Source: JBHJGP01 sp050331695 (lineage in GTDB: Bacteria; Pseudomonadota; Alphaproteobacteria; Geminicoccales; Geminicoccaceae). Taken from it: 64,000 bases of DNA. The notes under the pieces are model-generated. The model saw nothing but the letters and a program-made list of their open reading frames with translations. It searched no databases and was not told the origin of the DNA. The stretch lies in assembly GCA_050331695.1 (NCBI GenBank), contig JBHJGP010000003.1, positions 124,001 to 188,000 on the forward strand. Reading direction: 5' to 3'. Below, piece after piece: positions 44,768 to 54,007 of the stretch; within the stretch, counting starts at the first letter, position 1; each line of letters begins with the position of its first letter. Made by a program: the position numbers and the translations under genes.

Positions 44768-45588
44768 TTTCGATTGGTCTCCGGCATGCGTTTGCGCAGA
44801 TCAGGGTCGTCCAATAAAGGCTCGACACTGTCCGCCAGGATGTCGCCGAATAGGCGGGCCTGCTCGTCGCTTTCGACGCGGTCTTGGCGAAGTTCGAACA
44901 TGATGTGGGGGATACCCGTCCTCTGGGCGTGGAAGGTCACCGTGAAACCGAACTCCTCGAGACCCGAATAGGGCTCATTGTCGCCGACCATGAGATCGTC
45001 GCGGGCCCGCAAACTCCGCAAAACGCGGCCGGCCAGCCGGCGGTCATGATCCCATAACACGCCCACGTCCCAGGGCCGGGCCACGCCCGCCATGACCGGG
45101 GTGAAGCTGTGGACCGATATCAGGACCGGGCCCAGACCCTGACGGCTGATGCCGCCGAGAAGGCGTGAGATGCGCCGGTGATAGGGCCAGAAGGCGATTG
45201 CGTGCCGTCTGGCGCGAGCGGCCTTAGACAAGGACCTGTTGCCGGGGACGAAAATGCCGTCGCTGGAGGCCGGGATCGAGGTCGGTGAGAAGGGGCGGCG
45301 GTTGGCATCGACGTAGAGACGCGAGGCGTGGTTCAAGAGCGCCGTTCCGCCAAGGCGCTGGTGGAGCCGCCGGGTCGCGACCGCGGCGCCGATGTCCCAG
45401 CCGATGTGCCGGCGCAACAGATCCTCGGTTATCTCAAGCTCTTCCACACCCTGCGGTAGCTCGAAGCCCGCATGGTCGCAAAGGATGAGCAGTGAAGGCC
45501 GACAATCTGAACACAGCCGCTCGACGAAAGGTTCCACCCGATGGGTGGCGTCATGTCGGTGCTGGTCGGCGACGAGAAGGGTGGACAT
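44743..45588 (-). CDS. N-formylglutamate amidohydrolase family protein
   Basis: The 281-residue protein has the family zinc-site pattern (LLILCDHAGFELP, HIGWDIGA, VDANRRP, SVHSFTP, PYSG, EFGFT). Members remove a formyl group from N-formylglutamate or cleave related amides. ATG at 45588 gives MSTLLVADQH; the upstream open frame is not protein-like. It shares its 3' end with the ligase gene. Confidence 0.88.
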   Translation of the reverse strand: MSTLLVADQHRHDATHRVEPFVERLCSDCRPSLLILCDHAGFELPQGVEELEITEDLLRRHIGWDIGAAVATRRLHQRLGGTALLNHASRLYVDANRRPFSPTSIPASSDGIFVPGNRSLSKAARARRHAIAFWPYHRRISRLLGGISRQGLGPVLISVHSFTPVMAGVARPWDVGVLWDHDRRLAGRVLRSLRARDDLMVGDNEPYSGLEEFGFTVTFHAQRTGIPHIMFELRQDRVESDEQARLFGDILADSVEPLLDDPDLRKRMPETNRKWRRGPLV

Positions 45589-45734
45589 GGACCTAATACG
45601 CCACGAAAAGCCCGGATCGACCAGTGGTTTGTCGGAAGTCCGTCGAGGCGGGATCGCTCCCGCTCCACCGGACCGCGGGCCTCGACCGCCGTCCCCGCTG
45701 GTCTCGTCCCATGATCCGGAAAGAGCCGCCATTC

Positions 45735-46976
45735 ATGTCGCGAGACCCCGCCCTTCGGGTACTTCCCCTCGCCTGGATCGCCTGGGGTCTGGCGGCGATC
45801 TTCTACGCTTACGGCTTCTTCCACCGGGTCGCGCCGAGCGTGCTGGTCGACGATCTGATGCTCGCCTTTCGCCTGGACGCGGGCGGGGTCGGCTCCTTGT
45901 CGGCCGCGTACTTCTACGCCTACGCGGCATGTCAGATCCCGATCGGCATGGCCATCGACCGGTTTGGTCCGAGACGGCTGATCATCGTCGCCGCGCTCGC
46001 TGCCTCGCTGGCAGGCTTGGCTTTCGTCAGCGCCGGTACGGCGGCGCTCGCCTGGGTGGCCCGGGCATCGATCGGCGCCGCCGTCGGTGTCGGCTACATT
46101 GCTGCGATCACCATGGCGTCGATTTGGTTTCCGCCTCATCGCTTCGCCCGCATGGTCGGGCTCACGCTGACCGTCGGCCTCTCAGGCGCGCTTCTGGCCC
46201 AGGTGCCGCTGGAAGGGCTGCGCGAACTGTTCGGCTGGCGGCTCGCGGTCGCCATCGGCACCGGCTTCGGCGTGGTGATCGCGCTAGCCATGGCTCTGGC
46301 GGTTCCGGAGAGGCGAGGCGCCGTCGAAGGACGCGATCCCGGCATGAGCGGTCTGGGCCAGCTTTTACGTGAGCCGCGCCTTTGGCTGGCAGGGCTTTAC
46401 ACAGGGGCCATGGGCGCGGCGCCGCTCGCTTTCGCCGGGCTCTGGTGCGTTCCCTACTTCGAGCAGGTTCACGGGCTCGACCGAATTCAGGCCGGAGGAC
46501 TGGCCTCGATGATGCTCGCGGCCTGGGCGCTGGGCGGCCCGCTCTGGGGCGGGTTTTCGGACCGGATCGCTCGGCGAAGCCGGCCGATGGTGGCGGCGTC
46601 GGCGCTCCTGGTGGCAGGCTGGCTACCGTTTCTGCTCGGCGACCAGCTGCCGCTCGCCCTTCTCATCGGCGCTCTGGCCGCCATCGGTTTTGCCGCGGGC
46701 GGTATGGTCATCGCCTTTGCCTTCGCCGCCGAGCAGGTGAAAGCGGGCGGTGCCGGCCTGATTGCCGGTCTGGTGAACAGTTCCGTTCTCTTGGTCGGCG
46801 CGGTGATGCAGAGCGCCATGGGCTGGACGCTGGACTGGTTCTGGGCCGGCGATTTTGCGGACGGCGTTCGCGTCTACGATGCGCGCGCCTTCACCGCGGC
46901 CCTGTTCTTGTTGGTGGCTGCGGCAGCATCCGCCTTTATCGCCGCCTTGGCCATGGGCGAGATGGATCCGGGCTGA
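45735..46976 (+). CDS. Major facilitator superfamily transporter
   Basis: The 413-residue protein has 12 predicted membrane helices. The MFS signature after helix 2 reads MAIDRFGPRR, and the symmetric repeat after helix 8 reads GFSDRIARRSRP. It resembles nitrate/anion-proton-type carriers; the substrate is unknown. ATG at 45735 follows GGAAAGAG at good spacing; ATG 45711 is an alternative. It is divergent from the amidohydrolase gene. Confidence 0.9.
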   Translation: MSRDPALRVLPLAWIAWGLAAIFYAYGFFHRVAPSVLVDDLMLAFRLDAGGVGSLSAAYFYAYAACQIPIGMAIDRFGPRRLIIVAALAASLAGLAFVSAGTAALAWVARASIGAAVGVGYIAAITMASIWFPPHRFARMVGLTLTVGLSGALLAQVPLEGLRELFGWRLAVAIGTGFGVVIALAMALAVPERRGAVEGRDPGMSGLGQLLREPRLWLAGLYTGAMGAAPLAFAGLWCVPYFEQVHGLDRIQAGGLASMMLAAWALGGPLWGGFSDRIARRSRPMVAASALLVAGWLPFLLGDQLPLALLIGALAAIGFAAGGMVIAFAFAAEQVKAGGAGLIAGLVNSSVLLVGAVMQSAMGWTLDWFWAGDFADGVRVYDARAFTAALFLLVAAAASAFIAALAMGEMDPG

Positions 46977-47024
46977 CCGGGTCCCGCCGGATCATGGGTT
47001 GCGGTTTCTCAGGGTGCCCTTGTC

Positions 47025-47309
47025 TTATCGAGGCCCGAAACGGGGAAACATCTGCCGCGGCTCGTCGACGATCACGACCTCCGGCCGGGCGCCCACCGCC
47101 TGCAGGGTCTTGCTGGTAACGCGAGCCGTGCAGACCCCGTCGCCTGCGCTTTCGACGATCGCGCCCGCAGCCTCCAAGGCTTCTTGGGCCGCTTCGGCCG
47201 GGAGCGTCGGAGCCATTCGGACGATCACCGTCCTTTCCTCACTCTCTGACGCACTGTGGCTCCAACGCTCAAGCGCCGGAACGATCCGTGGAGCGACAGG
47301 CACAGCCAT
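47025..47309 (-). CDS. Stand-alone subtilase prodomain-like protein
   Basis: The 94-residue protein parallels the prodomain of the adjacent subtilase. TVIVRMAP, then EAAGAIVES..., then TLQAVGARPEVVIVDEPR matches TVKLVVDP, EDQGGTVTS... and ALRRLGSVKGLRRAEASR in that enzyme. ATG at 47309 has a strong GGAGGAGG ribosome site. It ends RQMFPRFGPR. There is no signal peptide. It probably binds the protease active site as inhibitor or folding helper (inference from the family and position). Confidence 0.65.
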   Translation of the reverse strand: MAVPVAPRIVPALERWSHSASESEERTVIVRMAPTLPAEAAQEALEAAGAIVESAGDGVCTARVTSKTLQAVGARPEVVIVDEPRQMFPRFGPR

Positions 47310-47433
47310 CACACCTCCTCCAGTGGCCGGTGACCAGCAGCCGGCAAGACCGGTGGCCACCGCGTCGGTCATTCCAAACCTATCGATCTACAAAAGCAAG
47401 ATGGTGGGCGTCGATCCCGAGCGAAGCTGGTCT

Positions 47434-49233
47434 TCAGACCATGGGTACGCCGTAATCGAGGATCGCTTGAACATCGATCCGGCCAAAACCGAAGCCTGGG
47501 TTCCACACAGCCCCGGTGAGATCGTCACGCTGTGCGGTGATGCGAAGTCGCTGACGGACCTCAGTGGGATCCAGGTGGGGCTCCCGTTCCAGCATTAGCG
47601 CGATCACCGAAACGACGAACGGGGTCGCCATGCTGGTTCCCTGTATCGTGATGTAGCGGCCGGTGGGATCGTGTCTCAGAACCAGATTGGAATCGGTCTC
47701 AAAATCGCTGTTCGAGGCGAGAGCCGCGGTGATGTACTGGCCCGGCGCCGCGACATCCGGGAGCTGGGCTCCCAGGCGGTTTGGGCCATGGCTCGAAAAT
47801 GGTGACAGACCGCCGACCGCGAGCCCCGGGGTCGGTATCGCCGTTCCGGAACGCGTAATGTTGGCGCGGCTGACGAAGGAAGCCACCGAAATCGCCCGCT
47901 CCTCGGTAGCCGGCATGCCGATGGAGTATTCAGGGCTCGTGACCATCGGAAAAAGGTTGCGCGCCGTTCGCGGATCGGAGGTTCCGGCCCAGGCGTGGAC
48001 CCGCCCCTGGATCACCCGGCTGGGCGTCAGGCGAATGCGCCATATCGAACCGATCGGACTGTTGCCAACCCGAACGTTCAAATTCTGGTCGCGGTTAACC
48101 GGATCCAACATCCAGTCGCCGACGACCAAACCGAACAAGCCGTTGTGGACATTGCCGTCGGCGGGAAAACGCGCGCCAGACGGATCCTCGATTTCGATGT
48201 CCAATTCGTCGCCACGCGGAACCCAAACATCGACGAACTGACCTTGCTCATCGCCGATCCGGACAGGGATGACCAGGTCCTGGCCGACCTGAAGCTGGCC
48301 TTGCCAGTGAATTTGGTCCTCGGCCTCGTTGCCGGCGGCGACGACGATAATGCGGCCGGGACCCGCCGCCCTTGCGATCACATTTTCGATCGCCGATGTG
48401 CCGTCGTGAGGTCCCCAGTGTCCGCCAAAACTGCAATTGATCACGCACGGACGATCGCCGGCAAGTTCGAACATCCGGCGAATGGCCCAGATGACGTGGC
48501 TGTCGGTCAACTCATCGCAGCGCGCGGCCATAATTGTTGCTTGGCTTGCGCCGCCGCGGAACCGGCCTTGAGACGCCCGGCCGTTACCCGCCGCGATCGA
48601 AGCGCAATGGGTCCCGTGACCGTTCGGATCTCCTTGGGGCAGGGTTTGAGACCCTTGAAGCGCGCCGTTGATATCCGCCTCATCGAACTCGTCGAATACG
48701 GATTGCGAGCTGTTGGCAAGACGCCGAGCGTGGCCGAACCAAGCGAGCCTGGTTGTTCCATCATCATTGCGGAAGTCATCGTGGGTATAGTCCACGCCGC
48801 TGTCGATGACGCCGACCACCACGCCTCGGCCCGTAAGTTGATGGACTTGAAGGGCCTCGTCGAGACCGGTGATCGGACCGCGCGCGTCATCGAGCCGGTG
48901 ATGCAGAAGACGGCTTGCCTCGGCGCGACGGAGGCCTTTGACCGAGCCGAGGCGCCTCAACGCGTCGACACCGACATCGGCAACGAGCACGCTTTCGCCG
49001 TGGGAGGTGACCGTCCCTCCTTGGTCCTCACTCGCACGGCCAACCAGGTCGGCCGCGCCCGGATCGACAACCAGCTTTACCGTCACCTTGTCGGACGCCG
49101 CCGGAGCCGCGGGCGCGCTGAAACGTCCGCTCAATTGTTCGAATGGCAGCGACGCGGTTGCCGTCTGGCCGCTTGCCGCCTCCCGAGCCATGGATTCCAA
49201 CTCGCTGTCGAGCACTGAGCGTCTCGGTTCCAT
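47434..49233 (-). CDS. Subtilisin-family (S8) serine protease
   Basis: The 599-residue subtilase has all three catalytic motifs: Asp144 (GVIDSGVD), His206 (NGHGTHCA) and Ser534 (GTSMATP). The oxyanion Asn is in AAGNEAE. An I9-like prodomain (about 45-110) precedes the catalytic domain, and a beta-rich insert of about 150 residues lies between the Asn and Ser motifs. No signal peptide is seen, so it is either cytoplasmic or exported in an unusual way. ATG at 49233 follows GGAGGACGCA. Its small prodomain-like partner is encoded just downstream. Confidence 0.93.
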   Translation of the reverse strand: MEPRRSVLDSELESMAREAASGQTATASLPFEQLSGRFSAPAAPAASDKVTVKLVVDPGAADLVGRASEDQGGTVTSHGESVLVADVGVDALRRLGSVKGLRRAEASRLLHHRLDDARGPITGLDEALQVHQLTGRGVVVGVIDSGVDYTHDDFRNDDGTTRLAWFGHARRLANSSQSVFDEFDEADINGALQGSQTLPQGDPNGHGTHCASIAAGNGRASQGRFRGGASQATIMAARCDELTDSHVIWAIRRMFELAGDRPCVINCSFGGHWGPHDGTSAIENVIARAAGPGRIIVVAAGNEAEDQIHWQGQLQVGQDLVIPVRIGDEQGQFVDVWVPRGDELDIEIEDPSGARFPADGNVHNGLFGLVVGDWMLDPVNRDQNLNVRVGNSPIGSIWRIRLTPSRVIQGRVHAWAGTSDPRTARNLFPMVTSPEYSIGMPATEERAISVASFVSRANITRSGTAIPTPGLAVGGLSPFSSHGPNRLGAQLPDVAAPGQYITAALASNSDFETDSNLVLRHDPTGRYITIQGTSMATPFVVSVIALMLEREPHLDPTEVRQRLRITAQRDDLTGAVWNPGFGFGRIDVQAILDYGVPMV

Positions 49234-49397
49234 TGCGTCCTCCAAGCCGCCGACACAGGTCTTATCGGCATAGATCCAAAAACGCGTCGACAATCAGCCT
49301 ACCATACGGCGACACCATCCCAAGTGATCGACTTCACGTTCAGGCCCGTGCAAAACGACCGCTCCGCTTGTTTTGAAGGACAGTGCCTTTCTGAGCC

Positions 49398-52300
49398 TCA
49401 ACTGCAACCGGTGGTGCTGCCGCAGGTGTTACACTTCAGACAGGTGCCGTTCCTCACCAGCGTAAAGTTGGCGCAAGTTGGGCAGGGATCGCCTTCATAG
49501 CCCTTGAGCCGGGCGACCTGGGCCATGGCGACGCGCATGTCGTCCTCAGAGCCGGCTGGCCCGGACGCTGAGCCCATGTCGCTCAACGCCGCCGATCCCA
49601 CCGTCGAGCCGCTCTGCACCGGTTTGTCGCCGTCGGCGCGTACGATCGTGGCGCCGCCGGTGAGCAGCCGGAAATTGCCGCGCACGAAACCGCTGGAGGT
49701 GAAAAGGGCGAGCTGGTGGGCCGAGTCCGGATCGCCCATGTCGCCCTCCTCGACGCCGCGACCGATCGCGTCGGGGCGCATGTCCTGGGGCTCGACATTG
49801 GCCATGTCGAAGCGCTCCAGATAGGAGACCGCCAGCTCGCGGAAGATGTAGTCGAGGACCGAGGTCGCCATCTTGATCGTGTCATTGCCCTGGACCGGAC
49901 CCGCCGGATCGAACCGGGTGTAGGCGAAGGCCTCCACATATTCCTCGAGCGGCACGCCGTATTGCAGGCCGATCGAGACGGCGATGGCGAAGCTGTTCAT
50001 CAGGGAGCGGAAGGCGGCCCCCTCTTTGTGCATGTCGACGAAGATTTCGCCGAGCCGGCCGTCCTCATACTCACCGGTCCGAAGATAAACCTTATGGCCA
50101 CCGACCACGGCTTTTTGGGTGTAGCCCTTGCGCCGGTTGGGCAGCTTCTGGCGTTGGGCGATGATGCGCTCGACGATCCGTTCCGTGACCTGGATGACCT
50201 TGCCGGTCTGCGGCTGGTCATCCTCGTCCTCATCATCCTCGTCGTCGATCACAAGTGCCTGCAACGGCTGGCTGAGCTTGGAGCCGTCCCGGTAGAGCGC
50301 CATCGCCTTGAGCCCCAGTTTCCAGGCCTCCATGTAGGCGTCCTTGCAGGCCTCGACGCTGGCGCTCGCCGGCATGTTGATGGTCTTCGAGATGGCGCCG
50401 GAGATGAAGGGCTGGGCGGCCGCCATCATGCGGATGTGGCTGGAGGCGGAAAGGTAGCGCTTGCCGAGCCGGCCGCAGGCATTGGCGCAATCGAAGACCG
50501 GCAGATGCTCATGGGCCAGATAGGGCGCGCCTTCCACGGTCATGGCGCCGCAGCAATAGATGTTGGCCTGCTCGATCTCGGATCGTGTGAAGCCCAACGC
50601 CTGGAGCAGGTCAAAGTCGAGATCGTTCAGTTGCGCGGCCGTGAAGCCAAGCGTGTCATGGCAGAACGCGTCGCCTAGGGTGAAGCGGTTGAAGACATAT
50701 TTGATGTCGAAGGCCGCCGGCAGCGCCGCTTCCAGCTTTTCGAGGACCTCGTCGGTAAAGCCTCGGGCCTTGAGGCTCTCGTGGTCGATCGCTGGTGCAT
50801 TCTTCAGCGTACCGTGGCCCACCGCATAGCGGACGATCGCCTCCGTCTGCTCCTCGCTGTAGCCGAGCGTCGACAGCGCCTTCGGCACCATCTGATTGAT
50901 GATCTTGAAATAGCCGCCGCCGGCCAGTTTCTTGAATTTGACGAGCGCGAAATCGGGCTCGATACCGGTGGTGTCGCAGTCCATGACCAGCCCGATCGTG
51001 CCCGTGGGCGCGATGACGCTCACCTGCGCGTTTCTGAGACCGTTCTTCCCGGCGAGCCCCACGGCCCGGTCCCAGGATGCCACGGCCGCCTCCACCAGTG
51101 CCGGGTGCGGGCAGTTGGCGTGATCGAGCGGCACCGGATTGGTCGCCAGGCGCTCGTAGCCGTTCTTTTGCCCGTGCGCCGCCTGGCGATGATTGCGAAG
51201 CACCCGGAGCGTAGCCTCCTCGTTTTCCGGATAGGCCGGAAAGGGGCCAAGTTCCCCCGCCATCTCGGCCGACGTCGCATAAGAGGTGCCGGTCATCAGC
51301 GCGGTGAGGGCGCCGCAGAGTGCCCGGCCCTGATCGCTGTCATAGCCCAGGCCCATGGACATCAGGAGCCCGCCCAGATTGGCGTAGCCGAGACCGAGCG
51401 TGCGATAGCGAAAGGAGAGCTCAGCGATCTCCTTGCTCGGGAACTGAGCCATCATCACCGAGATCTCGAGGACGATGGTCCAGAGCCGAACGGCATGGGT
51501 GTAGCGCTCGACGTCGAAACCGCCATCCTCGCCCCGGAACGTCATCAGATTGAGGGACGCCAGATTGCAGGCCGTGTCGTCCAGGAACATGTATTCAGAG
51601 CAGGGGTTGGACGCGTTGATCCGACCGCCTGCGGGGCAGGTGTGCCAGTCGTTGATCGTGGTATCGAATTGGATGCCGGGATCCGCACTGGCCCAGGCCG
51701 CGTAGGCGATCTTCTCCCAAAGCTCCCGGGCCTTCAGGGTTTTGTGGACCCGGTGATCGGTGCGCCGGGTCAGCGTCCAGTCGCCGTTGGCGACCACGGC
51801 ATTAAGAAAATCGTCGGTCACCCGCACCGAATTGTTGGAGTTCTGGCCGGAGACGGTGACGTAGGCCTCGCTGTCCCAATCGGCCTTGTAGGTCGGAACC
51901 TCAATCTGGCTGTAGCCCTGCCGCGCATAGAGAATGGCCGACTGAATGGCGCCTTCCGGCAGCCACACCTTGCGGGCGGCTTTGACCGCCAGGCGAAGAT
52001 CGCGATTGCGCTTGGTGTCGAACCGGTCGTCGCCGTCTGCCACGCCCTCATGGCAGGCCTTCATAACCCGGTTCAGGTGATGCTCGAGGAGTTGCGAGCC
52101 GCCGACCAGCGCCGCTACCTATTGCTCCTCGATCACCTTCCACATGACATAGTCTTCGATGTCCGGATGGTCGGCATCGACCACCCCCATCTTGGCCGCG
52201 CGCCGGGTCGTGCCCCCGGATTTGATGGCGCCCGCCGCCCGGTCCCCGATCTTGAGGAAGCTCATAAGACCTGAGGATTTGCCACCACCGGAAAGGGGTT

Positions 52301-53027
52301 CGTTGGCACCGCGCAGGCTGGGGAAATTGGTGCCGGTACCGGAGCCATATTTGAACAGACGGGCTTCACGTACCCAAAGGTCCATGATGCCGCCCTCGTT
52401 CACCAGATCATCACCGACGCTCTGAATGAAGCAGGCGTGGGGCTGGGGATGCTCGTAGGCCGAAGCCGAGCGGGTCAACGCGCCGGTTTCGGCATCGCAG
52501 TAGAAGTGTCCCTGGGCCGGGCCATCGATGCCGTAAGCCCAATGCAGACCGGTATTGAACCATTGCGGTGAGTTAGGGGCCGCGACCTGGAGCGCGAACA
52601 TCGCTCTCAGCTCGTCGAAGAAGGCGCGGGCATCCGCTTCGTCGTCGAAGTAACCGCCCTTCCAGCCCCAATAGGTCCAAGTGCCGGCGAGCCGATCATA
52701 GACCTGCCGGGCGCTCTGCTCACCACCGAAACGCTGATCCTCAGGCCACGCGGCAAGGGCCGCTTCATCCGGCACGCGCCGTTGCAGCCACGCCGGCACA
52801 CCGGCTTCGTCCACCGGCCGGGTCGCCTTGGGTACACCGGCTTTACGGAAATATTTCTGGGCGAGCACGTCCACGGCGACCTGGGAATGACCGGCAGGTA
52901 CCTCGACGTCCGCATTCTGGAATACGATCGAGCCATCAGGGTTGCGGATTTCACTGACCGCCTGACGAAAGGTGATACCGGCATAGGCATCATCACCTTC
53001 GATGGTGAACCGACGTTCAATCCTCAT
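49398..53027 (-). pseudogene. nrdJ: Class II (B12-dependent) ribonucleotide reductase with internal TAG
   Basis: This frame would encode a 1209-codon adenosylcobalamin-dependent reductase. It keeps the family marks: APTGTIGLVMDCDTTGIEP, the NAMRs-type core around NPCSEYM, and the C-terminal redox/zinc tail CPTCANF...CLKCNTCGSTTGCS. It is interrupted at 52119-52121 by TAG in frame, in the context KVIEEQ-stop-VAALVGGS. Homologues read Lys there (EEQKVAALV). The rest of both parts is intact: 302 residues before, and 906 after (an internal ATG at 52064 would restart 888). A sequencing error, a true nonsense mutation or readthrough are the options. Confidence 0.85.
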
Positions 53028-53155
53028 CGTCGCTCAAGCTCCCCAATCGCGGCCACTTGCCGCAAAGAAAACCAAAAAACCGCCCGCCACAGATCCCGAT
53101 CGACATTTCGCGCCTTGGTTGAGAAGAGACCCACGAAGACCTCTGTCGATCGCAG

Positions 53156-53164
53156 TTATCCACA
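53156..53164 (+). promoter_or_regulatory. Perfect DnaA box
   Basis: TTATCCACA, an exact match to the DnaA box, 129 bases upstream of the nrdJ start. It may couple reductase expression to replication initiation, as known for nrdAB in E. coli. Confidence 0.6.
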
Positions 53165-53198
53165 AGATGATTTGCGAACCTGCTCCAGCATCAGTAAT

Positions 53199-53243
53199 CA
53201 CAACATATAGACAATTCTCGCCGTCGGCAACTGGATATTGTGG
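53199..53243. promoter_or_regulatory. NrdR-like half-sites
   Basis: CACAACATATAG (53199-53210) and GGATATTGTGG (53233-53243) resemble the two halves of NrdR boxes (ACACWATATATWGTGT). Neither is a full palindrome, so the call is weak. Confidence 0.3.
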
Positions 53244-53356
53244 TTTGGGACATCGATCCTGTTCGGCCGCAGATCCGCCGCCGCAGGCGTGGATGCCTAT
53301 CATCATTTCTTGATTTCGCTAAGCCAAATCGAAAATTTGCTCGATGCAACGGTAAG

Positions 53357-53365
53357 TTATCCCCA
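53357..53365 (+). promoter_or_regulatory. DnaA-box-like site
   Basis: TTATCCCCA, one base from the DnaA consensus, in an A+T-rich stretch. Confidence 0.35.
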
Positions 53366-53401
53366 ATTTTTGAGATTAGAAATCAAGCCTGGCTGAGTTT
53401 G

Positions 53402-53421
53402 GTTGATGGAAATCCATCAAC
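53402..53421. repeat. Perfect 8-bp inverted repeat
   Basis: GTTGATGG-AAAT-CCATCAAC. Lies 15 bases before a tandem pair of DnaA-box sequences; could be an operator. Confidence 0.6.
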
Positions 53422-53435
53422 AATCACTCAACCTT

Positions 53436-53454
53436 TTATCCTCACTTATCCACA
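53436..53454 (+). promoter_or_regulatory. Tandem DnaA boxes
   Basis: TTATCCTCA and TTATCCACA start 10 bases apart, so both face the same side of the helix. The second is an exact DnaA box. They lie 102 bases before the NDUFA12-homologue start. Confidence 0.6.
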
Positions 53455-53555
53455 GAGCCCCTGAGAGAGGCCTTAGTCTTTTTGCTCGGTCGTCACCGCC
53501 ATTCAGTCCTGGACCGGCGTTGCGGTCGTGGCGATACTCGTCGGAGATACGGCTA

Positions 53556-53951
53556 ATGGATCGCCCCATGCTTCAATGGCTTTCGTTCAACCGTCTCGGC
53601 ACCCTTCTGACGACGCGCCGGATCGGCGAGTTGGTGGGCTCGGATGAATTCGGTAACAACTACTATCGCGAGGCCGGCGCCGAGCATTGGCGCAGGGAAA
53701 AGCGCTGGGTTGTTTATCCGGCGGACGTCGATCCGGAGCCGTCGAGCGTGCCGCCCGGCTGGGCGGGTTGGCTTCACCGACGGGTCCAGTTTCCGCCGAG
53801 CGAGCGGCCGCTGCCGGCACCCCGGTGGGAGCGCGAGCATCTGCCCAATATGACCGGGACGGCCGAAGCGTATCTGCCGTCGGGCCATGTTCGCCAGGGT
53901 GGTCAACGCGATCACGCGACCGGCGACTACGAAGCCTGGACGCCGGAGTAA
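53556..53951 (+). CDS. NDUFA12-family complex I accessory protein
   Basis: The 131-residue protein matches the NDUFA12/B17.2 family of complex I, found in mitochondria and Alphaproteobacteria. It shows LVGSDEFGNNYYRE near 25-38, RRWVVYP-type KRWVVYPADVDPEP, PPGWAGWLHRR and the C-terminal NMTGTAEAYLPSG. It stabilises NADH:ubiquinone oxidoreductase on the matrix/cytoplasmic face. ATG at 53556 is chosen, with GGAG upstream. Confidence 0.92.
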   Translation: MDRPMLQWLSFNRLGTLLTTRRIGELVGSDEFGNNYYREAGAEHWRREKRWVVYPADVDPEPSSVPPGWAGWLHRRVQFPPSERPLPAPRWEREHLPNMTGTAEAYLPSGHVRQGGQRDHATGDYEAWTPE

Positions 53952-54007
53952 CTCTTTCTGCCAGCCGCCCGAGCCGGCGGCTCGAGGGCGCCGGTTTCCT
54001 TGAAAAG

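Larger units (their letters stand above)
53028..53555. other. Intergenic A+T-richer region upstream of nrdJ with DnaA boxes
   Basis: The 528-base gap between nrdJ (minus) and the NDUFA12 homologue (plus) holds no gene. It is more A+T-rich than its surroundings. It carries two perfect DnaA boxes, two near matches, a palindrome and NrdR-like half-sites, listed separately. Confidence 0.6.

Noticed and set aside
47995..49218. Plus-strand frame of 407 codons across the subtilase
   Set aside because: The minus strand has the complete catalytic triad; the plus frame is a shadow.
50781..52274. Plus-strand frame of 497 codons across nrdJ
   Set aside because: It lies opposite the conserved ribonucleotide reductase and has no recognisable domain; a compositional artefact.
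49398..53027. TAG recoded as pyrrolysine or another amino acid
   Set aside because: TAG is used as an ordinary stop by other genes here (for example the thiolase), and no recoding signal or pyl gene is seen. It is kept as a nonsense codon.
49398..53027. Intein or intron splitting nrdJ
   Set aside because: Only one codon differs; homologous sequence continues on both sides with no extra DNA inserted.
53034..53306. Small minus-strand frame of 90 codons upstream of nrdJ
   Set aside because: Not protein-like and overlaps the regulatory sites; no ribosome site.
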